From: VXNE01 sp965200505
GTDB lineage: Bacteria; Pseudomonadota; Gammaproteobacteria; Pseudomonadales; Azotimanducaceae
Reading direction: 5' to 3'
Assembly: GCA_965200505.1 (NCBI GenBank)
Contig: OZ241343.1
Coordinates: 2,914,001-2,978,000, forward strand
Length of the DNA stretch: 64,000 nucleotides
The notes below the pieces were generated by a model. That model searched no databases. It worked only from the letters and a program-made list of their open reading frames with translations, and was not told where the DNA came from. Shown here in pieces: positions 61,256 to 64,000 of the stretch; within the stretch, counting starts at the first letter, position 1; the number at the start of each line of letters is the position of its first letter. The position numbers were made by a program, and so were the translations under genes.

Positions 61256-63571
61256 ATGACAAGCAACGCCCGCTCCCCCCGCCCTCTTCCCACTCCCCGC
61301 GACTTGGCAAGGCCTTGGGTCGGGGTCGTGGCCGCGCTGGGGCTCTTAGGTGTCTTGGGGGTCGCCGTCCTTGATGACTACGGCGTCTCGTTCGACGATT
61401 ATCTGTTTCACCGCTATCTGGGCCACGCCACGCTGGACCTCACGCTGGGGGACGGCATGGCGTTGCGTGAAGGGCTGTGGCGAGCCTTTCCCGAGTTGCG
61501 GCACTACGGTGCCGCCTTTGATGCGCCGCTGGCGCTCGTCGAGCGTGTGCTGGGGCAGGCTGACAGCCGCGACATCTATCTCACCCGGCACCTGCTCACG
61601 CACCTCGCCTTCCTCGCCGGCGCCGGCGCCGCGGCGCTGCTGGCGCACAGGCTGTTCGGCGGCACCTGGCCGGCGCTATTCGCGCTGGCCGCCTTCGCGC
61701 TGCACCCGCGGCTCTACGCGCACTCGTTCTTCAACACCAAGGACGCGCCGTTCGCGGCGCTCTTCATGGTGTGCCTGTGCCTGGCGGAGCGGGCGTTCCG
61801 GCGCGGTACCGCCGGCGCGTTCGCGCTCTTGGGCGCCGGCGTGGGGGTGCTGGTCAACCTGCGCGTCATGGGCGCGCTGCTGTTCGCGGCGGTGCTGGGG
61901 CTGCGGGCGCTGGACGTGGCGCTGGCGCCCGGCCGGGCGGCCCGGCGCCGGGCGCTCGCCACCGGTGCCGCCTTCGCGGCCGCCGCCGCCGCCGCCCTGT
62001 ACGCGGTCTCGCCGCACCTGTGGCCCGACCCGTCCCGGCTGCTGGACGCTTTCACGGTGCTATCCCGGCATCCTGACCACCTTCCCTCTCTGTACGCCGG
62101 TGCCGTCTTGCGCTGGCCGGACATTCCGGCCAGCTACGTCCCCACTTGGGTCGCCGTCACTACGCCGCCGGCGCTGCTGGCGCTGTGCCTCGCCGGGGCC
62201 GCGGCGGCGCTTGGCCGCGGCCTGGCACCGCCGGTCGGCGCTGTCCACGCCACGCCGCCGCGCTTCGGGCTGCTGCTGGTGGCCTGCCCGGCGCTGGCCG
62301 TCGCGGCCGTGGTGGCGGTGAACGCGAACGTCTATCAGGGCTGGCGCCAACTACACTTCCTCTGGGGGCCGGCCAGCCTGCTCGCCGCCGGCGGCGCCAG
62401 GTGGCTGGTCGGCACCGGCCGACGGCGCGGGCTGCGGCGCGTCGTTGGGGGGCTGGCGGCGGCCGGCGTGGCCGCCGGCGCGGCGCAGATGGCGCTCATC
62501 CACCCGCAGCAGCACACCTACTTCAACCTGTTGGCGGACCGCGACGCGCCCGAACGCCTGGCCACTTGGTACGAGATCGACACGTGGCGCATGTCGTACC
62601 AGCGGGGGCTGGAGCGCGCCCTTGACGCGCATCCCGGCGCGACGGTGTGGACGTGGACGGAGCACCATGGCGCCCTATTCGACGGCCCGGAGCGCCGGCG
62701 TCTGGTCTTCGGCGCCATGGCGGGGTCCGCCGGCCTCGTGCTGAGCCGTGTCCCCCGGATTGGCTGGCCCTTCGCCCCCGACGCGCTGACCGTGCGGGTG
62801 TACGACAACACCCTCGTGGCGGCGACGGCCCTTGACGTGTCACTGCTGGGCGAGGCGGCCCGCGACGCCTGGCGGGCCGCGTACCGGGCCGCGGCCGCCG
62901 CGCCGCCGCTGGCGCGCTCGGACTACGACCTGCACTTGGGCCCAGGTGGGTTGACGTGGCTCAAGGCGCCGTGCGGCGCGGCCGACGCGGCCGGGGAGTT
63001 CGCGTCCACGGCGTGGCCCGCGGACGGCGGCGCCGCCGTCTCGTTCGCGTGCGACTTCCGCCGCTGCGGCGTGCGGATCGATGGCGCCTGCATGGTACAT
63101 ACGCCGCTGCCGCGGGGGGCGCTCAAGGCCATCGTCGCCGGCCAGCGGCTGCGCCGCGGCCCGTACCTGTGGCGGGTGGCCGCGGCCATGGGTCCGGCGG
63201 GCGCCGAGGCGGTGGACGCGCCGCGCCCGCCACCGGGCGAGTTGGTCGCCCGGGGCGGCTTCGACCTCCACCTCGACGGCGCCGCGCTGACCTACGTGAA
63301 GGCGCCGTGCCGCCCCGAGGACACGTCCGCGCCCATTTTTCTGCACGCCTTTCCGGTCGATCCGGGCACGTTGCCGGCGCATCGCCAGCTGAACGGCTTC
63401 CACAACCTGGACTTCAACATGGCGCGCCACAACGCCGGGATGATCGCCCGGTTCGACGGCCGCTGCGTGGCGACGGCGCGGTTGCCGGGCCATCCGGTCG
63501 CCCGCCTGCGCACCGGGCAGTTCGACCGGCACGGCAACCATTGGACCATCGAGCTCAAGGGATCGATGTAG
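61256..63571 (+). CDS. GT-C membrane glycosyltransferase with two C-terminal Cys domains, copy 3
   Basis: 771 residues from ATG (MTSNARSPRPLPTPRDLARP), the most complete of the three. Membrane part: VLDDYGVSFDDYLFHRYLGH, YLTRHLLTHLAFL, HPRLYAHSFFNTKDAPF. C-terminal modules: YDLHLGPGGLTWLKAPC and FDLHLDGAALTYVKAPC, the second ending LPGHPVARLRTGQFDRHGNHW. Two cysteines recur per module (KAPC, then GACMV or GRCVA). The block 62642-62970 is almost identical to copy 1 but not copy 2, while the block near 62113-62200 is closer to copy 2. Confidence 0.78.
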   Translation: MTSNARSPRPLPTPRDLARPWVGVVAALGLLGVLGVAVLDDYGVSFDDYLFHRYLGHATLDLTLGDGMALREGLWRAFPELRHYGAAFDAPLALVERVLGQADSRDIYLTRHLLTHLAFLAGAGAAALLAHRLFGGTWPALFALAAFALHPRLYAHSFFNTKDAPFAALFMVCLCLAERAFRRGTAGAFALLGAGVGVLVNLRVMGALLFAAVLGLRALDVALAPGRAARRRALATGAAFAAAAAAALYAVSPHLWPDPSRLLDAFTVLSRHPDHLPSLYAGAVLRWPDIPASYVPTWVAVTTPPALLALCLAGAAAALGRGLAPPVGAVHATPPRFGLLLVACPALAVAAVVAVNANVYQGWRQLHFLWGPASLLAAGGARWLVGTGRRRGLRRVVGGLAAAGVAAGAAQMALIHPQQHTYFNLLADRDAPERLATWYEIDTWRMSYQRGLERALDAHPGATVWTWTEHHGALFDGPERRRLVFGAMAGSAGLVLSRVPRIGWPFAPDALTVRVYDNTLVAATALDVSLLGEAARDAWRAAYRAAAAAPPLARSDYDLHLGPGGLTWLKAPCGAADAAGEFASTAWPADGGAAVSFACDFRRCGVRIDGACMVHTPLPRGALKAIVAGQRLRRGPYLWRVAAAMGPAGAEAVDAPRPPPGELVARGGFDLHLDGAALTYVKAPCRPEDTSAPIFLHAFPVDPGTLPAHRQLNGFHNLDFNMARHNAGMIARFDGRCVATARLPGHPVARLRTGQFDRHGNHWTIELKGSM

Positions 63572-63597
63572 GTCGCGCGGTGCCCGACATGTGTGAT

Positions 63598-63619
63598 GGG
63601 GGGGGGGGGGGGGGGGGGG
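63598..63619 (+). repeat. G22 homopolymer
   Basis: Twenty-two consecutive G, 27 bp after the stop of GT-C copy 3 and directly against a truncated integrase scrap. A short ATG frame (63589, MCD then glycines) passes through it without leading to a recognisable gene, so no phase-variable target is evident at this tract. Confidence 0.8.
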
Positions 63620-63694
63620 CATACCGAGCGAGCGGTGGGGCCCAGCGGTGTTGTAGTAGTCAAGGTAATGGCCCAACACAACCTTGAGACGGTG
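63620..63694 (-). pseudogene. Remnant of an integrase-type transposase C-terminus
   Basis: The minus strand reads HRLKVVLGHYLDYYNTAGPHRSLG, the typical end of an rve-domain transposase (IS481/IS3-like). It is cut off at the G22 tract, and no catalytic domain precedes it. Only about 25 codons survive. Confidence 0.65.
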
Positions 63695-63740
63695 CCAGCA
63701 ACATGCAATCATAATGACTCCGTTTCGTTGGGGTCGTGCG

Positions 63741-63977
63741 ATGGCCAGCGTAACCGTGCGCAACATTGATGACGAAGTCATCGCCTCTTTGAAAGCCCAA
63801 GCCAAGGCGAATCACCGGTCGTTGGAGGGCGAGATCCGCCATCTGTTGGCAGGGCATGTCGCTGGGCGCAACCACATCGCCGGTTTCCGTGACCGGACAG
63901 GGCGCCTCATCGTCCAAACGGAGAACAGGCGTCAGACTGATAGCGTCGTTCTCATTCGGGAGGACCGGGACCGTTGA
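63741..63977 (+). CDS. FitA-type ribbon-helix-helix antitoxin
   Basis: 78 residues. The N-terminal RHH DNA-binding part is MASVTVRNIDDEVIASLKAQAKANHRSLEGEIRHLL, the hallmark of FitA-like antitoxins. These bind their own promoter and neutralise a VapC/FitB toxin. The TGA stop overlaps the TTG of the next frame. The start M is supported by the family beginning; 19 further codons are open upstream. Confidence 0.85.
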   Translation: MASVTVRNIDDEVIASLKAQAKANHRSLEGEIRHLLAGHVAGRNHIAGFRDRTGRLIVQTENRRQTDSVVLIREDRDR

Positions 63978-64000
63978 AGCTGGTCGTTGACGCCAGCGTC
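63974..64000 (+). CDS. Start of a VapC/FitB PIN-domain toxin, cut by window end
   Basis: Only nine codons, from a TTG overlapping the antitoxin stop: (M)KLVVDASV. This is the usual beginning of VapC-type PIN ribonucleases, with the first catalytic Asp in VVDAS. Identification depends on this motif and on the antitoxin upstream. Confidence 0.7.

Overview
The window is about 64 kb of GC-rich bacterial DNA. It probably comes from an uncultured gammaproteobacterium. The pointers are a homodimeric aceE/aceF pyruvate dehydrogenase, an OxyR with cysteines at 199 and 208 as in E. coli, AmpG and AmpD, an rpsU-dnaG pair, and a proteobacterial-type sufBCDS-A-T-E operon with an IscR-like operator. No rRNA is present, so the taxonomic placement is inference.

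Layout: (1) 1-12.6 kb holds housekeeping genes: a 5'-cut AmpG-like permease, a PduO-type cobalamin adenosyltransferase, a palindromic repeat array, aceF/aceE, a GT-C membrane glycosyltransferase, ampD, a COG3618-type amidohydrolase, glutathione-dependent formaldehyde dehydrogenase and a SulP transporter. (2) 12.6-19.3 kb holds an acyl-CoA synthetase, an M20 amidohydrolase, two gamma-glutamylcyclotransferase-fold proteins overlapping oxyR, and two D-threonine-aldolase-like proteins, one of them shortened. (3) 19.3-25.4 kb is a complete SUF Fe-S assembly operon with an IscR type-1-like site and a probably leaderless sufB. (4) 25.5-27.1 kb holds two small toxin-antitoxin-like pairs, followed by the large helicase lhr, a YjbR-like protein, a 2-hydroxyacid dehydrogenase, a cytidylyltransferase and tRNA-Arg(CCG). 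(5) 34-39.6 kb is accessory: a carboxylesterase gene split by an IS with an 11-bp target duplication, a DUF4160/DUF2442 pair and a stand-alone AAA ATPase. (6) 39.6-46.5 kb holds a methyltransferase, a phosphoesterase, an alpha/beta hydrolase, then rpsU and dnaG, separated by an ISAs1-like element whose transposase carries an N-terminal DUF4338 (DruA-like) domain.

(7) 46.4-63.6 kb is an envelope and glycan region and is the most unusual part. A minus-strand run encodes a GT-C glycosyltransferase, an ABC exporter, an O-antigen-ligase-like protein and three tandem arylsulfotransferase-like proteins. Divergent from it are three tandem GT-C proteins of about 755-770 residues, each ending in a duplicated cysteine-containing domain. 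The paralogues form a mosaic that suggests gene conversion. Three homopolymer tracts lie here: G11 on the coding strand just after the lipobox of one sulfotransferase-like gene, C25 between an ATG and the body of the second GT-C gene, and G22 after the third. As read, the C25 tract puts its ATG out of frame with the body. This could be a phase-variable envelope-modification locus; assembly error at the long tracts is the main alternative. The window ends in a FitA-type antitoxin and the first codons of a VapC-type toxin.
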